From NCBI GenBank assembly GCA_019426215.1, contig CM033396.1:23575101-23639100 (forward strand): a stretch of 64,000 bases of DNA. Direction: 5' to 3'. Position 1 is the stretch's first letter; each line of letters opens with the position of its first letter. Under the pieces are notes generated by a model, which searched no databases, was not told the DNA's origin, and was given only the letters and a program-made list of their open reading frames with translations. Source of the stretch: Buddleja alternifolia. Lineage: Eukaryota > Streptophyta > Magnoliopsida > Lamiales > Scrophulariaceae. The translations under genes and the position numbers were made by a program. Shown here one piece after another: positions 21,450 through 35,051 of the stretch.

Positions 21450-22592
21450 GCTACTGCATCCAACGTACGGACGTTGGGTACTTCACGTTCGAACGTTGGT
21501 TCTGACGGGAAAAATAGCAGATTTTTGGAAATTTCCGAATCTAATTCAAGTTGGAGTCTTCCCTTTCCATCCTTATATATATTAGATCAATTCTCTAGGG
21601 TAAAAGAGACGAAAATACACATAGAATAGAGCCCTAATGGGGTTTAGACATAGTTTTTACACATTCATGAAGATTTTCAAGAACCTTTGAAGGTGAAGAA
21701 ATCAAGAAGCATGGAAGAGACGAAAATCAAAGTTCAACCATCAAAAATACGAGGGAGTTTCTTAGATTTAGATTTGTTTTTATCTATGAATATGAATCTT
21801 AATTTAAGTTGCTATCTTTTATCTTTTATAATGAATTAGATTCTTCGAACTAAGGCCATCTTGAGGCTAAATTATGATATTTGAGTTATAAATTGTGTTT
21901 TTCATATAATTCTATTGTTGCTTTGTGTATTGATTTTGTGCATTAATTCCAATCATATGTTTGATCGACCATATGCTTGCTAATTAACCTAATTTATTCA
22001 TTCGAGAGAATATAAGTTAGGGTTCAAAGAAATCATCACATAATCCGGAACAAATAGTGGAATTGCCCCTAGAGATAGGTAGAGATTCCCGGGTGCAGTT
22101 AGTCGGATTTATCCGGGGAAATTCTAAAACGTGAATGCATGGCTAATGATTTGATTCTCGGATAGACATATTTAGAGAACCGTCACGTAGTCATAGGATT
22201 ATTACAGCCGAGAGATCGGGTAGTAGTTAATTAAGGAGTTTCCACCAAAGCAACATTAATCTAATAATATGAAAACGTGATTTTAACAAGAATTAATTAA
22301 TTTATGCCAACACATGTGTCTTAGTTGCTCTATTCCATAGCTATCTTGATTTCGACATCTTGTTTCTTGTATCTTGCTTCCAGAATATTTTAGTTAATTC
22401 TTGTTTTAGTTTATTTTATTTCTTTTTAAATCTTTAAATCTTTAGTTTTAGTTTAATTATTGCTTGCTTTAAATTCAAGAAGTCTAAGATACAAGTCTCT
22501 GTGGGATTGACAATTCGGACTTAAAAATCCACTTTATTACTACACACGACCAGTCCACTTGCTGTGCAAACACGTAAGGATTTTTCGTGTCA
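21450..22592 (+). repeat. Athila/Tat-like Ty3-gypsy solo LTR
   Basis: The right half has the features of the element D LTR: a genic-looking region with AGAGATAG, an 'AGAGATCGGGTAGTA' block, then GGACTTAAAAATCCACTTTA, CTTGC and the terminus TTTTTCGTGTCA. D's LTR ends GATTTTGTCGTGTCA after the same words. The left part carries two palindromic boxes (21460-21477 and 21484-21499) upstream of TATATATA (about 21574). No primer site follows the terminus, so it is a solo LTR lying in the leader of element A. The left boundary and target duplication are not clear. Orientation is the same as A. Confidence 0.65.
21460..21499 (+). promoter_or_regulatory. Two palindromic boxes upstream of the TATA box in the solo LTR
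   Basis: CCAACGTACGGACGTTGG (21460-21477) and CACGTTCGAACGTTGG (21484-21499) are near-perfect palindromes with ACGT cores, separated by six bases. A TATA box follows about 75 bases downstream. The second box is identical to one in the LTR of element E (58762-58777). Confidence 0.7.
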
Positions 22593-22885
22593 GTATTGAA
22601 ACATTTACGGGATAAATTAATGTGAGATATCACTTCAAATAATTAATAGGCTAGAAATCAGTTAGGTTGCAACCCATTTAATTAATTGAAGGCCTCAATA
22701 CCCACTATGGAATCGATGCCAATGATGATTCCCGATTTCTACATGGGAGTATAGGATTCGAAAAATATAGTGGGAGCCGAGATAAATTTTAAAGTTCTTA
22801 ATTTTTCTTGGTTAAGTTAATCACAGGTAATCTAATTAAATCTGGTTTATTTCTGCAGTTATTTTCTTATGTATCTCTATCAAAA

Positions 22886-25430
22886 ATGACAAACCCACTT
22901 TCAATTCTGCTCGAAAAGAATACCTTGAATGAACCCAATTACGTGGACTGACTTAGAAATTTGAGGATTGTCCTCAACATGGAGTCTCTGGGATACGTCT
23001 TGGAAGCTGATATCCCAGCGGCACCAGCTAGAACACGTGCCACGTAGGAAGAAGTCCAAGCCCGTGAAAAATGGGTTAAAGACGATGTTCGGGTTAGGGG
23101 ATACATGCTAGGATTTTGTTAGGTGTATGCTCTCAATGCCTACGAGGAACTAGATTGAGTAGGGCTTTGATAAGTTATTTGTACAAACTATTTATTATTT
23201 TTATTGATAGAATAAAGGTTTTGATTTTGTTCATATAAATCTAATGGCATTTAAATGTATTGAACAAATAAGTCCATGAGTTTTGAAGATAGACATTTCA
23301 CCTCTCATGGAAAAGAGGAGGCATTGGAAGAGTCAAGTACTTAATCTCTTAAACCAGGAGTTCACGAGTTAAGGAATTTTAATTAGGCATTAAAATTCAA
23401 CTCGTATGACACCTACTTTGTCAAGAAAGTGCCAGTCGTACACTGATTAGATAGTGGGAGCTGGTGTCATGAATATGATTAATGGAATTAACATATTTGA
23501 ACTCGATTTGTATTAATCCAATCACACGGGTATTTACTCTTTGACAGTCAATGATTGGGATTAAGATTGCGATAGTATGTGTGAGCTTTAGACCTGAGGA
23601 GTTATTTATGATGTGCTTGTAGTATTGGATATGTTATCAGAGTAGTTAGACTTGTATCACCTAATAGGTGGGGTTGACTTCAAAGTATGATCCACATGAT
23701 ACATTCGACATTGTATGATAACCGCCAATATGGAATTCACCGTCTTGACAGTAAACGAGTATGTGACCTGTACGATCATAAGTAATAGAAATTACAAAGT
23801 CTTTGGCCAAAGCAAATAAATTAAACTAGTGATGGTCTCTAAGGGTAGTTTCGTAATTTCACATTATTATGATTACCGAGTACAAAATTAAGTTATATGA
23901 ATTTGACGTACCATAGCTCTTACTTGATCGGGACACGTCGGTGAAGAGTTTATACACATATGGTATCTATAATCAAGGTTCGTGATGACATGTTCATCTC
24001 GTATTCAGTTGGGTTACGATGTGGTTCCACGGTGTTGGCTAGGTGACAACCTTATCCTTTAGAATCCTCCCATTCCTAATTGAATCGAGCCTAGAGAGTC
24101 GCGCTATGTGAAGAAAAGGAATATTTCTATGTATTTTGGTAAAATCACATTAGATGTGATTGACTGACGAAATGGATGGCATGATTTAATTAAAGATATT
24201 TAATTAGATTAAAAATATTAGTTAAATCATATTAATTCATAAGTTAAATTAATTGAAAATTAATTTATAAGTTGAATTAAATTAATTAGATTAAGTAATT
24301 AATTAATTTTCAATTGGATTGGACTAGGATTTAATTAATTACATATAGGTTAAGCTGGAACAAAGCCCAAAAGCCCATCCCAACTAGGCCTAGCGGCCGC
24401 CCCTCTCACTGTATACCTAGGGGTTCTGCTTATGTGAATAAGTATTCAATTAGTATCAGAACTCTATACACAAAAGTCATTGTTTCAGAATATGACTTTG
24501 AGCCAAAGAAACCTAGAGCAATAAGAAAGACAAAATTCCCTCCCTCTCTCTGCAACTAGCCGCTGCTGTCTTTGTTGCCGGGAGGAGATGAGAACTTTTC
24601 TCAGAGAAATTTTTTTATGCGTGATTATCTAGAGGCAGAAGTCAAGGGCTGCTGTTGATAATTCAGAATTTTGTTGTTAAGAGGTAATTCGGTTACTCTC
24701 TTTCATAATTTGTTCTTATTTCGTTTTAATCAATATCATGAATATTCCAGGATTCGATTCTCGGTGTGATTCGGATAAAAAAAAATTATCCGCTAGACTG
24801 AGTCACAACAGATTTATGACCAATGAACTTCAAAGGTTACATGATAAAATGCTCACTGCAAGAGCTATCCTGGCACACCTGGTTGAGCTCTATGGTGAGC
24901 ACAGTCGAACTGCATGATATGAGATATCGAAAGAGCTCTTTGGAGCCAAAATGAAGGAAAGTGAAAAGGTTGGTGATCATGTCCTCAAAATGATGTCGAG
25001 GATTGGGAGATTAGAAGCTCTCGACTTCACCATGAATGCCACCCTTCAAACTGACCTAATCTTGCAGTCTCTTCCTGATTCCTTTTCCCAATTTGAGGTT
25101 AACTTTAACTGCAATGATATAGAGTGCAATTTAGTGGCTAATGAACAAGTTGGTTACTGCACAATCTCAAATGAAACCAAAGGGAAAGAAAACTGCCTTA
25201 GTCATCTCTTCTGGACCTAAAAAGTCTAAGTCTAAGAAGAAGAAGGCAAATAAAAGGCGGGCTAGTGAGCTAGGAGCAAAAGGCGACGTTCAAAAGGGTA
25301 AGAGAAAGTCTCAAGGGTTTTATAAGAGCAAATGACCTAAAAAGCGGATAAATGTCTCGAATGCGGTGAGCTTAGCCATCGGAAGAGGAACGTTCCTACT
25401 TTAGGCAAAGGCGCAAAGGGTATGGAACTT
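22886..25430 (+). pseudogene. gag of copia element A, interrupted by a solo LTR
   Basis: Starts at ATG 22886 with an N-terminal gag pattern (MTNPLSILLEKNTLNEPNY, then a Trp-rich LRNL segment). It is broken at 23112 by the solo LTR (23117-24810) and resumes at 24811 in a continuous sense. The second part (to about 25220) has the copia gag pattern of HDKMLTARAI, ELYGEHSR, LFGAKMKE and LILQSLPDSFSQF. A basic Lys/Ser tract follows, then a degenerate zinc knuckle at about 25353-25398 (CLECGELSHRKRN with the last Cys lost). Several in-frame stops make it non-functional. It would package genomic RNA in an active element. Confidence 0.8.
23117..24810 (+). repeat. Copia solo LTR, 1.69 kb, inside gag of A
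   Basis: Begins TGTTAGGTGTATGCTC and ends GAGTCACAACA, with the perfect duplication GATTT on both sides (23112-23116 and 24811-24815). No internal region remains, so it is a product of LTR-LTR recombination. Its sequence is a diverged relative of A's own LTR: both share GGTGGGGT(C/T)GAC, GTAGTTAGAC, TGGCTA(A/G)GTG and TTTACTCTTTGA-like phrases in the same order. A therefore received an insertion from a sister subfamily. Confidence 0.92.
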
Positions 25431-25439
25431 TTCGTTTAT

Positions 25440-27990
25440 GAAACTAATTGTTCTATGACCATTTTTCCTACTTCATGGATTCTGGACTCAGGGGTTATTG
25501 CTCATGTTGTTGTATGGATTAGGATCTAGAAAGAAATAGAAAGCTGGGCTGAAAAGAGGTGCTGATCAAAGTAAGCAGCGGGTAAAGCATCGCAACTACT
25601 TGGATTGGATCTATTTCTTTAATTTTGAATTCTGAACATTTATTGTTTTTAAATGATGTTTTGGTTTTGCCCATGGGGCTTAAAAACATTGTTTCCATTC
25701 CTATATTTGTTAAGACTGGTTATACGTTCCATTTTTCTGATTTGTATTGCAACATTTATTATGGTAATAAACTAGTTGGCAATGCCTCTTTAGTTAATGG
25801 TTTGTATTATTTAAATGTCCGAAATTCTTTTGTTGTGAATGTTGTAACACATAAACGTGGTAGGAAAGAAGCTAATCTATGATTTAAATGGCATCTTAGA
25901 CTAGGCCACTCTAGAGAGCAAATCCATAAGATGGAGAAAGATGGGCTTTTAAGCTCATTGGGATTGGAACCCTATCCAACATGTGAATCATGTCTCTTAG
26001 GCAAGATGGCTAGTTCTCTCTTCACCGAGATTTTTGAAAGAGCCACTCAAATACTAGGATTAGTGCATACCGATGTTTGCGAACCATTTGGAGAAATGGG
26101 TCACGGAGGTTTCTATTACTTCATCACTTTCACATACGACCATTGAAGATATGGTCTAGTGTATCTGATGAAGCAAAAGTCTGAATCCTTTGACAGGTTT
26201 AAAGAATTCAAAACTTTAGTAAAAAATCAAACTGGACAAAATATGAAGACTTTACGTTCGGATCATGGAAGAGAATATATGAATGCCGAGTTTGATGAGT
26301 TCCTTAAGGAACTAGGAATAATATGACAACTAACACCACCACCAACTCCTCAATTAAATGGAGTAGCCGAGAATAGAAACCGAACATTGTTAGACATGGT
26401 TCATTCCATGCTTAGCTACATTGATTTACCCATTTTGTTGTGGGGTCATGTGCTCCTTACTACTGCTTATATATTGAATAGATGTCTCTCCAAATCCGTT
26501 CCTAAAACTCCACATGAGATGTGGAATAATAGGAGTTAAATCTTAATCACATCAAGATTTGGGGTGTCCTGCTTATGTCAAGAAGACTAAAGTAGAGAAA
26601 TCGATAGCAAGATGCCTAATGGGTGTTTCATTAGATATTTCGAAGATTCCATGGGATTCTTCTTTTACCTACATGATGAATAGAGGATCATTGTGGCTCT
26701 TCAAGCCCACTTCCTTGAAGACGAGTTCATCTTGGAAGGTGGTAAATGTAGAAAGATTGTTCTAGAAAAAGAAAATGAAACTTCCATTGAGACATCTATC
26801 CAAGTACCAAGAGTTGACCCAATAGTAGCTCAACCACCACGTAGATTTGGTAGAATACAGTGTGAACCTGAGAGGTATGGGTATCTAGTGCAGAGGGAGC
26901 TGGGACTCCACACTGTAGTGGAGGAAGATCATGGAGATGATCCCTCTACCTATGATCAAGCGATGGTGGATGTCGAGGCTTCAAGATAGTGAGAAACAAT
27001 GGAAAGAGATGGATTCTATGCAATCAAACCAAGTCTGGACCTTGGTAGATCGTCCTGAAGGTATTACACCTATAAGGTGCAAATGGATCTACAAAAGAAA
27101 GATTGGTTGCGATGGCAAGGTTGACACCTATAAACACAGTCTCCTAGAGAAAGGTTATAGTTAAAGAGAATGAATTAACTATCAAGAGACCTTTTTGCCA
27201 GTGGCCATGATAAAATCCATCCGGATCCTATTATCCATAGCTGCATACTTGGACTGTGAGATATGGCAGATGGATGTCAAAAATGCTTTTTTAAATGGAT
27301 TCTTAGAAGAGGACATCTATATGGAATAGCCAAAAGGTTTTGTATCCTAGACTAATATCCATAAGGTATGTAAACTTGAGAGGTCCATAAATGGTCTCAA
27401 GCAAGCATATAGAAGCTGGAATCTTCGATTTGATGAAGTAGTTAAGGGATATGGTTTCATTAAGAACGAAGATGAACCCTGTGTCCACAAGAAGACTAGT
27501 GGGAGCAAGATCTTGTTCTTAGTACTATATGTAGATGACATTCTACTTAAAGGAAATGACGTAGGAATGCTGACTACTGTCAAAAAATGACTTTCGAGTA
27601 TGTTTTCCATGAAAGACTTGGGAGAAGCAATGTATATTCTAGGAATTTGTATCTATAGATATAGAACGAATAGAATGATCGGTGTTTTCCAAGCCCTTTA
27701 CTTAGAGAAGGTTCTAAAGAGATTTAGGATGGATAACTCTAAGAAAGGATTCCTTCCCATGAGATATGGAGTACACCTATCTGAGTATGTGTCCTCAAAG
27801 TGAGGAAGATAGAAAGGAGATGAGTAATGCACCCTATGCTTTTGCAGTTGGTAGCCTGATGTATGCAATGTTGTGTACAAGACCTGACATTGCTTATGCA
27901 GCAAGCGTGGTGAGTCGATTTTAGGCAAACCCCAGAAAGGAATATTGGATAGTTGTGAAGAATATCCTAAAGTACTATGGATATGATTTT
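25440..27990 (+). pseudogene. pol of copia element A: protease, integrase, reverse transcriptase
   Basis: Protease: WILDSG active site at about 25476-25493. GAG-preintegrase: about 25625-25960, with a degenerate RLGHSREQIHKME. Integrase: about 25960-26540 with HTDVCEPFG, LRSDHGREYM and the catalytic-type Glu region [10 protein letters not shown]. Reverse transcriptase: about 26930-27990, including QVWTLVDRPEG, QMDVKNAFLNGFLEEDIYME, and YVDDILL at about 27529-27549. About ten stops and frame changes interrupt it. The RNase H part is displaced to 35748 by element B, which inserted at 27991-27995. Style is TNT1-94-like. Confidence 0.9.
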
Positions 27991-27995
27991 CATCT

Positions 27996-29526
27996 TGTTA
28001 GGAAATTTCATGTTAAGACGTTTTGATGATGACAATTAGGATTTTATGGTAGACCCCAAAATATGTAAATTTGATTTTATTTTAGAAATCTTGTATAAGC
28101 TTTGAAGCGGTAGATTTGTAATAGGCTTTGCTTTACTTTATTCTAGATTATTAGACTAAGTAATCTTGGACTGAGCGTCTGATAATTTTTGAGTGAGCTT
28201 GTCAGTAGTTAAGTTTGAAGACTCAAGCGCCTAAAGTTTGAATGAAGATGAAGATTCCAAGCGTCCATACGACAAGCTACATCAAGCATTGATTATAGGA
28301 TAGAAGTTATTCAAGGATGAATGAGCGTCTATCAATGACTGATTTCACTTGAATTTATTTCTAAGTTCAGAAGGAGTTTAATGCAAATATTCCCGATCAG
28401 TAATTGCCAATGGGTATTTATTTCAAATGCATTAAATGCTGATAAGAGTATTAAATGTGATAAGCTCTTTCGGACGTACTGACAAGCCACCTTATTGGAC
28501 TGTCAACTATTCACAGATTGCAACACCCACTTTTGTGCAGCAGATTTTCAGGAAAAAGGACAAGAGCTATTCACTCGCGGAAGTGAGAGACACGTGCCTG
28601 TACATGTGTCAAACGGACACCTTTTCCAAGATTGCCTATAAATAGGACTTCAACAACAAGCCAAAACAACAATCGTATTTCAAGCCAAATTGCTGTTGCA
28701 TTGAAATCTCATTCCTTAAACTCTCAGAAAAGCCAGAACATTCAAGCAAATATTCTCTTTGCTTTTCTTAAAATTCCTGAGACAGTCACCCAATATCTCA
28801 AATATTCTTTTCGGAGAAACTTACATTACTATTGAGAAATTATCAAGTTGTTTGAACTTCATCAAAATCAAACAAACCTTTAGAAAAATCTCATCCAAGT
28901 CTCGCAATCTGTGTGAAGTCGAAGTTGGATACTTGCACTATTTCTGGGTGAAAGAAGCAAGGGGATAGAAGTGTCTTGGAGCATAAATCTGTGTGATCCA
29001 GGAGCTCAAGTCATCAATATCCATCTCTCCCTAATTTGTAGAAGATTCTGTATGATTCTTTGAGAATCATTTTAGTAGATTGCCTCCAAGTGTTCGAGGA
29101 GAAGAAGGACGTAGTTGGGATTACACCACCCAATGAACCTTATAAATATTGTGTTCTTTCCTTACAGTCAATTTTCATATTATCATATCATTGCATAAAT
29201 CTGTTAAGTAGAACCCAATCAAACGCTAAGCAACTAAAATACTTTCGGTGACGCTAAAGCTTTTAAAAAAGAGAAGACTCTAAAATCATTCCGCTGTGCT
29301 AACACTGATTAAAGAACTGAACGCTTAAACCTATCTGGTTATAGTATTCAAATCTTGAAGTTTAAGTTAACTTTCTAAAAACTGTCTTCAATAGACGCTC
29401 AGTTAAGCGCCTACAATTTCAAGCGTCCAACCAATTTTAATACGAATCTTTTTAAAGTTGAAAAAGACTTCAGAGTCTATTCAACCTCCCCTTCTAGACC
29501 CTTTCATATGCCAATTGGGACCAACA
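27996..29526 (+). repeat. 5' LTR of element B
   Basis: 1531 bp from TGTTAGGAAATTTCATG to GGGACCAACA. The last 370 bases match the 3' LTR remnant at 35384-35742. AAGCGTCC/AGCGCC/ACGCTC words recur throughout the LTR and also in the coding part of the element. Confidence 0.9.
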
Positions 29527-29528
29527 GG

Positions 29529-29542
29529 TGGTATCAGAGCTG
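29529..29542 (+). other. Primer binding site of element B
   Basis: TGGTATCAGAGCTG, two bases after the LTR end, is the classical tRNA-iMet primer site of copia elements. Confidence 0.95.
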
Positions 29543-29621
29543 TTAAAATTGAAATTTAAAAATTTCCAAGTATAACAACTTGTTTAGATCCTTTTCAAAT
29601 CTAGTTGGATTTAATTGTTCA

Positions 29622-31540
29622 ATGGCATTTTGTAAAGTTCCTAAGTTGACCGAATCAAAATATGATTCATGGAAGGTTAAAACATTTACATATCTTTGCT
29701 CATGTGATGACAAAATGTGCGATATTATTTCAGATGGACCAATACAAATTCTGAAAGTTATCACCAGAGCACATGGAGCCACTGAAGAAACCCGAGATGG
29801 TTATGTTGAGAAACAAGAATGGTCCACTGATGAGCGTCGAAGAGCAAATCTGGACCATGTTGGTCGAAACGCTCAATATACGGCCATTGGTGATAATGAC
29901 AACTTATTCAACAAGGTCAAGTCGTGTAATACTACTAAGGAAATATGGGATAAGTTGGCCATAATTTGTGGTGGTTCAGCTTAGATCAAGGAGAATAAGC
30001 TTTCCATCGCCAAAGAAAAATTCAACAGTTTTAAGATGTTACCCAATGAGACTTTAGAGCAATTAGACTTAAGATTTGCAGCTCTTGTTACTGAATTAAC
30101 ATCTTTAGGTATGGATTTACAAAATCGAGAAATGGTGGTTAAGATCTTTATAAATCTACCTAGTAGATTCTTGATGAAGACAACAACAATGAGAGAATCG
30201 AATATGTTGAATCTTCTAACTCCAGAAGATGCCTTTTCAGAGCTCAAAGCATTTGAATTTGAGTTGACTTTGGCCAGAGATGTTGTGAACAGTCCGATAA
30301 TTGAATATGGAGTGCTTATAACATCAATCAAGGGTAAATCGGGTAACAAGGGAAATGTTTCAGATATCAGTGAAAAAAGGAACTAGCGCTTTTGAATAGA
30401 TTCAAAAAGTTCTTAAGATATGAAAAGAAAGGAAATAGTCCTAAGCATCAAGGACATAGTTCATATCAAGCGCCTTCTCCAGTACAACAATAGTATCAAG
30501 TGTCTCAATACTCTGCACCTTCTCCTTCAGTGTCGATTCAGTACCAAGCGTCTAATCAACAGAACATCTCAACACCCGTGGTCTCAAAACCACACAAAAC
30601 GAGTGAACAAAAGATGAAAACTAATCTTTGTTATAATTGCAGGAAACCAGGGCACTACTAGGTAAATTGGCCTTATCCAAACGTATCTAAGCCTTCAAGG
30701 CAGGATTACTTGGATAGAAACCAATTCACGAGCAACCTTCATCAACAAGGTTTGCTAGTAGAATCAGAACAATTTAGAGGAAAGTAGTGATGATGATGAG
30801 TCGGTGGATGACTCGGCGCTTATTTGTCTTATGGCCAGAGATGATGAAGCGTCCCCTGAGGCAAATACTAAATTATCTCTTCTTCTTTCTTATGACGAAC
30901 TTCTTGACAAAGTCAAAGAATATTATAATGATTGTCAAGTTGCCGCCAAAATATATCAAAATCACTTCGATATCATTTCATCACTCAAGAGTGATAATGT
31001 AACGCTCAAGGAAGAGTTGTAAGTTCAGCAACAATGCATTGAGAAGAACAAATCACTTGAAAGTGATATAACCAATTTGAAAAGTGATCTTGATATAATA
31101 GTCAAGAGAGAAGCTGAGCTGATTGCTAGACTGGCTAAATCAGGACAGCTCGTCTCATCATTGTCTAAAGCGTTAAGAAAACTAGACAAAGTGACTGAGG
31201 TAACAAGGTTATTTGGTGAAAAGACCGGTTTAGGATGCAATAAATTCGGTAAACAACCAAACAAATCAAATGTTACTGCGAACAACAAAGGAAATGGTGT
31301 TTTCTTTGTTGAAGAAGGTTCTCTAAGTCAAACACAAAATGAACCGAGTGACAATGGTATGAGGCCAAATGAGAAAGCCAAAGCTAACTCAGGAACGGGA
31401 AATGCGAAAACAAATGATTCACAAAGAAAGGCTAATCCAAACGCTCAAAAAGCTAAGGATAAACCTAATCACTGTGAATCAAGCGCTAAGCGTCCAGCAC
31501 CAAAATTGCAACCCAAGCTAGCGCCAAGAAAATACTAGCG
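29622..31540 (+). pseudogene. gag region of element B
   Basis: Starts at ATG 29622 with a copia gag domain (LTESKYDSWKVKTFTYL, and NETLEQLDLRFAALVTEL further on). A stop occurs at about 29983 and the frame changes near 30385. A zinc knuckle at about 30630-30675 reads CYNCRKPGHY, with the final Cys replaced. After it come an acidic Asp/Glu stretch (30785-30860) and a long coiled-coil-like segment (31020-31200) ending in an Asn/Lys-rich tail. The long C-terminal coiled coil is a feature of Sirevirus Gag. Broken in several places. Confidence 0.75.
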
Positions 31541-34500
31541 TCAATATCCACAACGGTCTAGATCATATTATCGCTACTATAATGATTATGATTATGACTA
31601 TGATTATGATTACTATTATAATCAAAGATATTATTATACATCTAAAAAGCACACATAACACAATGTGAAACCCAAGAAGGCTAATCCTCCCGCAATAAAG
31701 ATTAAGCAAATATGGGTTCCTAAAGTTCTAATTCAAACTAACAATGTGACTAACGTTAAAGGACCCAAGCAACAATGGGTACCTAAACAGAAATAGAAGT
31801 TTCCTTTTGATTGCAGGTACATAGAGCTAGAGCCGATACATCAGTTTGGCACATCGATAGTGGCTCGTCAAGGTACATGACAGGCTCCAAGGCTCTTCTG
31901 ATCAACTATAGAGCTGCCAATGGTCCTCCGGTTGTATTTGATGACAACTCCAAAGGTAAAACCAAAGGTATAGGTACTGTGCATAGGGGGAACATCATGA
32001 TAAGTGATGTTTATTTTATTGAGGGTCTTAAACATAATTTATTAAGCATAAGTCAATTTTGTGATAAACGCTTTGAAGTCGAGTTCTCAAGCGACTGTTG
32101 CTATATAAATGACGCTAAGACTAAATCTACTAAATTGAAAGGTAAAAGAACAAATAATGTGTATTTGGTAGATTGAGTTCAACAATTGATAACAACCCAA
32201 CATGTTTTGTTGCTAAAAGTGAATCTAAAACGGGTTGGTTATGGCATAGAAAAATGAATCACCTCAACTTTAAGATAATATCTCAGCTTATAAATCAAAA
32301 TCTTGTAGAGGGATTACCAAATGGACCATTTCACAAGGATCGCCTTTGTGACGCTTGTTAAATGGGAAACAAGTTAAATCATCTTTTAATAGAAAACCTC
32401 ATCTATCTACCTCTAGAATACTTGAACTACTTCACAAGGATCTGTTTGGACCTGTTCAAACGATCTGCGTGAGTGGTAAAAGTATACTTTGGTGATAGTA
32501 GATGATTTCTCATGATATACTTGGGTGGAATTTCCTTCATCCAAAGATGAGACATGTGACAAGCTAAAAACGCTTATTCGGCAACTTCAAACATTGAAAA
32601 ATCTTAAGGTTGCAAGAATAAGAAGCGATCAAGATACTGAGTTTACTAACAAGATTGTTGAGAAGTTTTGTACAGAGAATGGAATACATCATGAATATTC
32701 AACTCCCAGAACTCCCCAACAAAATGGTGTTGTTGAGCGTCGAAACAGAACGCTCAAAGAAGCCGCTAAGATGATGTTAGCAGATCCAAGCTTGCTCCTA
32801 GGTTTTGGGCTGAAGCGATCAACACTGCGTGTTACACTTAAAATCGGTGCATGATCAACAAACAGCATGAGAAAACATCATATGAACTATGGAAGGGACG
32901 AAAGCCAAATGTTTCATACTTTCACGTCTTTGGTTCTAATTATTTTATCCATAATAATGGATCCCAAAGCCTAAAGACATTTGATCCTAAAGCGGATGAG
33001 GGAATCTTTCTAGGCTACGCCAAGAATGGAAAGAATTTTTGCATCCTAAACAAGATCAAATCGAAGATTGAGGAATCTATTCATGTTATTTTTGATGATG
33101 CTAACCAAGAACCGAGTAAGGTTAATGGGAATGATGTAGGAGTTGAAGATCTGTGTTATCAAGCGTCTAAGATTACTCTTGAGGATGATAGTGATGACGA
33201 TGATGAGATCTTAGTGCCACCTCTTAAGATTACTCGTGAGGTTACTTTGGATAATAATGTAAGATATGTTGATGATCATGAAGAGAGTGATCATCAAGAG
33301 CAAAGAAGGGTCTGTGAACTTGAAGCGCCTACGCAAGAGGAGAATCAAGTGTCTGAGCAAGTGAATCAAGTGCCTGTTCAACCTCTTAACCCCTTCCAAC
33401 CTGATAGACTATGGCTACGTGATCATCCACCAGAGCGGATTATTGGAGAGATTGAAGCGCCTGTTTAGACTAGGGCCGCTACATTTAATGAAGCCATGTT
33501 TGCAAGCTTTCTATCTCAAATGAAACCTAAGAAAGTGAATGAAGAATATGTGATCCTAGTTGGATTGAAGCCATGCAAGAAGAGCTTAATCAGTTTGAGC
33601 GTAGTAAAGTTTAGACGCTAGTACCAAGGCCAACTCACCAAGGAGTTATTGGAACTAGATGGGTCTATAGAAATAAGATGGATGAGAATGGTGTTGTGAT
33701 AAGGAACAAGGCCAGGCGTGTTGCTTAAGGTTATTGCCAAGAAGAGGGTATTGATTTTGATGAAACATATGCTCCTGTCGCTCGTCTTGAAGCAATCCGC
33801 ATGTTTCTAGCATATGCAGCGTTCAACAGGTTTACGGTGTATCAGATGGACGTGAAGAGTGCCTTCCTGAATGGTAAACTCCAAGAAGAAGTATATGTGG
33901 AGCAACCACTAGGATTCATCAATAGCCATGGTAAGGGTATGGTTTACAAGCTAGATAAAGCACTTTATGGGCTTAAGCAAGCACCCTAAGCATGGTATGA
34001 CACTCTCTCTATTTTTCTTATTGGTAAAGGCTTTTGAAAAGGCAGCGTTGATACAATATTATTTAAAAGTACCAGTGACGAAGATATTCTTTTAGTCCAA
34101 ATTTATGTTGATGATATTATATTTGGTTCTATTGATAAGCGTCTGTGTGAGAAATTTTCGAAAATGATGTAAGAATAATTTGAAATGGGCATGATGGGTG
34201 AATTAACATTCTTCTTAGGATTACAAGTTAAACAACTCCTTAATGACATATTTATTAACCAAGCTAAATATATACGTGATATAATTAAGAAATTTGGTAT
34301 GGAAAATGCATCATCTTCAAAAATTCCAATGACCCAAACGCTTAAGTTAGATAAACATGAAAGTGGGAAGAAAATTGATATCACTAACTATAGAGGTATC
34401 ATTGGATCACTTCTTTATCTTACTACTAGTAGACCTAATATTATGTTTTCGGTATGTATGTGTGCACGCTTTCAAGCTGATCCAAAAGAGTCACACTTAA

Positions 34501-35051
34501 TTGCTGTCAAGAAGATCCTTAAATACCTGAAAGGCACACAAAGTGTAGGCATATGGTATCTTAGGGATTCTCCTTTTGAACTAATTGGCTACTCAGATGT
34601 AGATTTTGCAGGTTGCAAAATAGATCGAAAGAGTACTAGTGGTACATTTCAATTTCTAGATGATAGATTAGTTTCATGACATAGTGAGAAACAACAATCG
34701 ATAACTACTTCTACAGCTGAAGCCGAGTATGTAGCTGCAAGAAGTTGTTATGCACAAGTATTATGGATGAGGCAACAACTTAGAGATTATGGAATAATTC
34801 TAGGTCCAACCCCCATTCATTGTGATAACCAAAGCGCCCTAGCCATGACTCAAAATCTTGTTCTTCATTCCAGAACCAAACATATTGACATTAGATGCCA
34901 TTTTCTTCGTGATCATGTTCAAAAGAAAGATATTTCCATGCACTTTATTGGAACTGACAAACAACTGGCAGATATCTTCACCAAAGAGCTCAACGAACAA
35001 CGCTTTCTCACTTTGAGAAATGAACTAGGTATGATTGATTTAAATGCTTAA
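31541..35051 (+). pseudogene. pol of element B
   Basis: Protease: WHIDSGSSRYMTGS (about 31850-31890). Integrase: GAG-pre-integrase WLWHRKMNHLNFK (about 32240), then the core with RSDQDTEFTN and PQQNGVVERRNRTLKEAAK. An acidic insert follows at about 33170-33300 (DDSDDDDE). Reverse transcriptase: [30 protein letters not shown], and YVDDIIFGS (about 34106-34132). RNase H extends from about 34560 to the stop at 35051, with HCDNQSALAM and RTKHIDIR. The C-terminal RNase H part (34767-35051) is open, but stops in the integrase and reverse transcriptase disable the whole. Confidence 0.88.
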
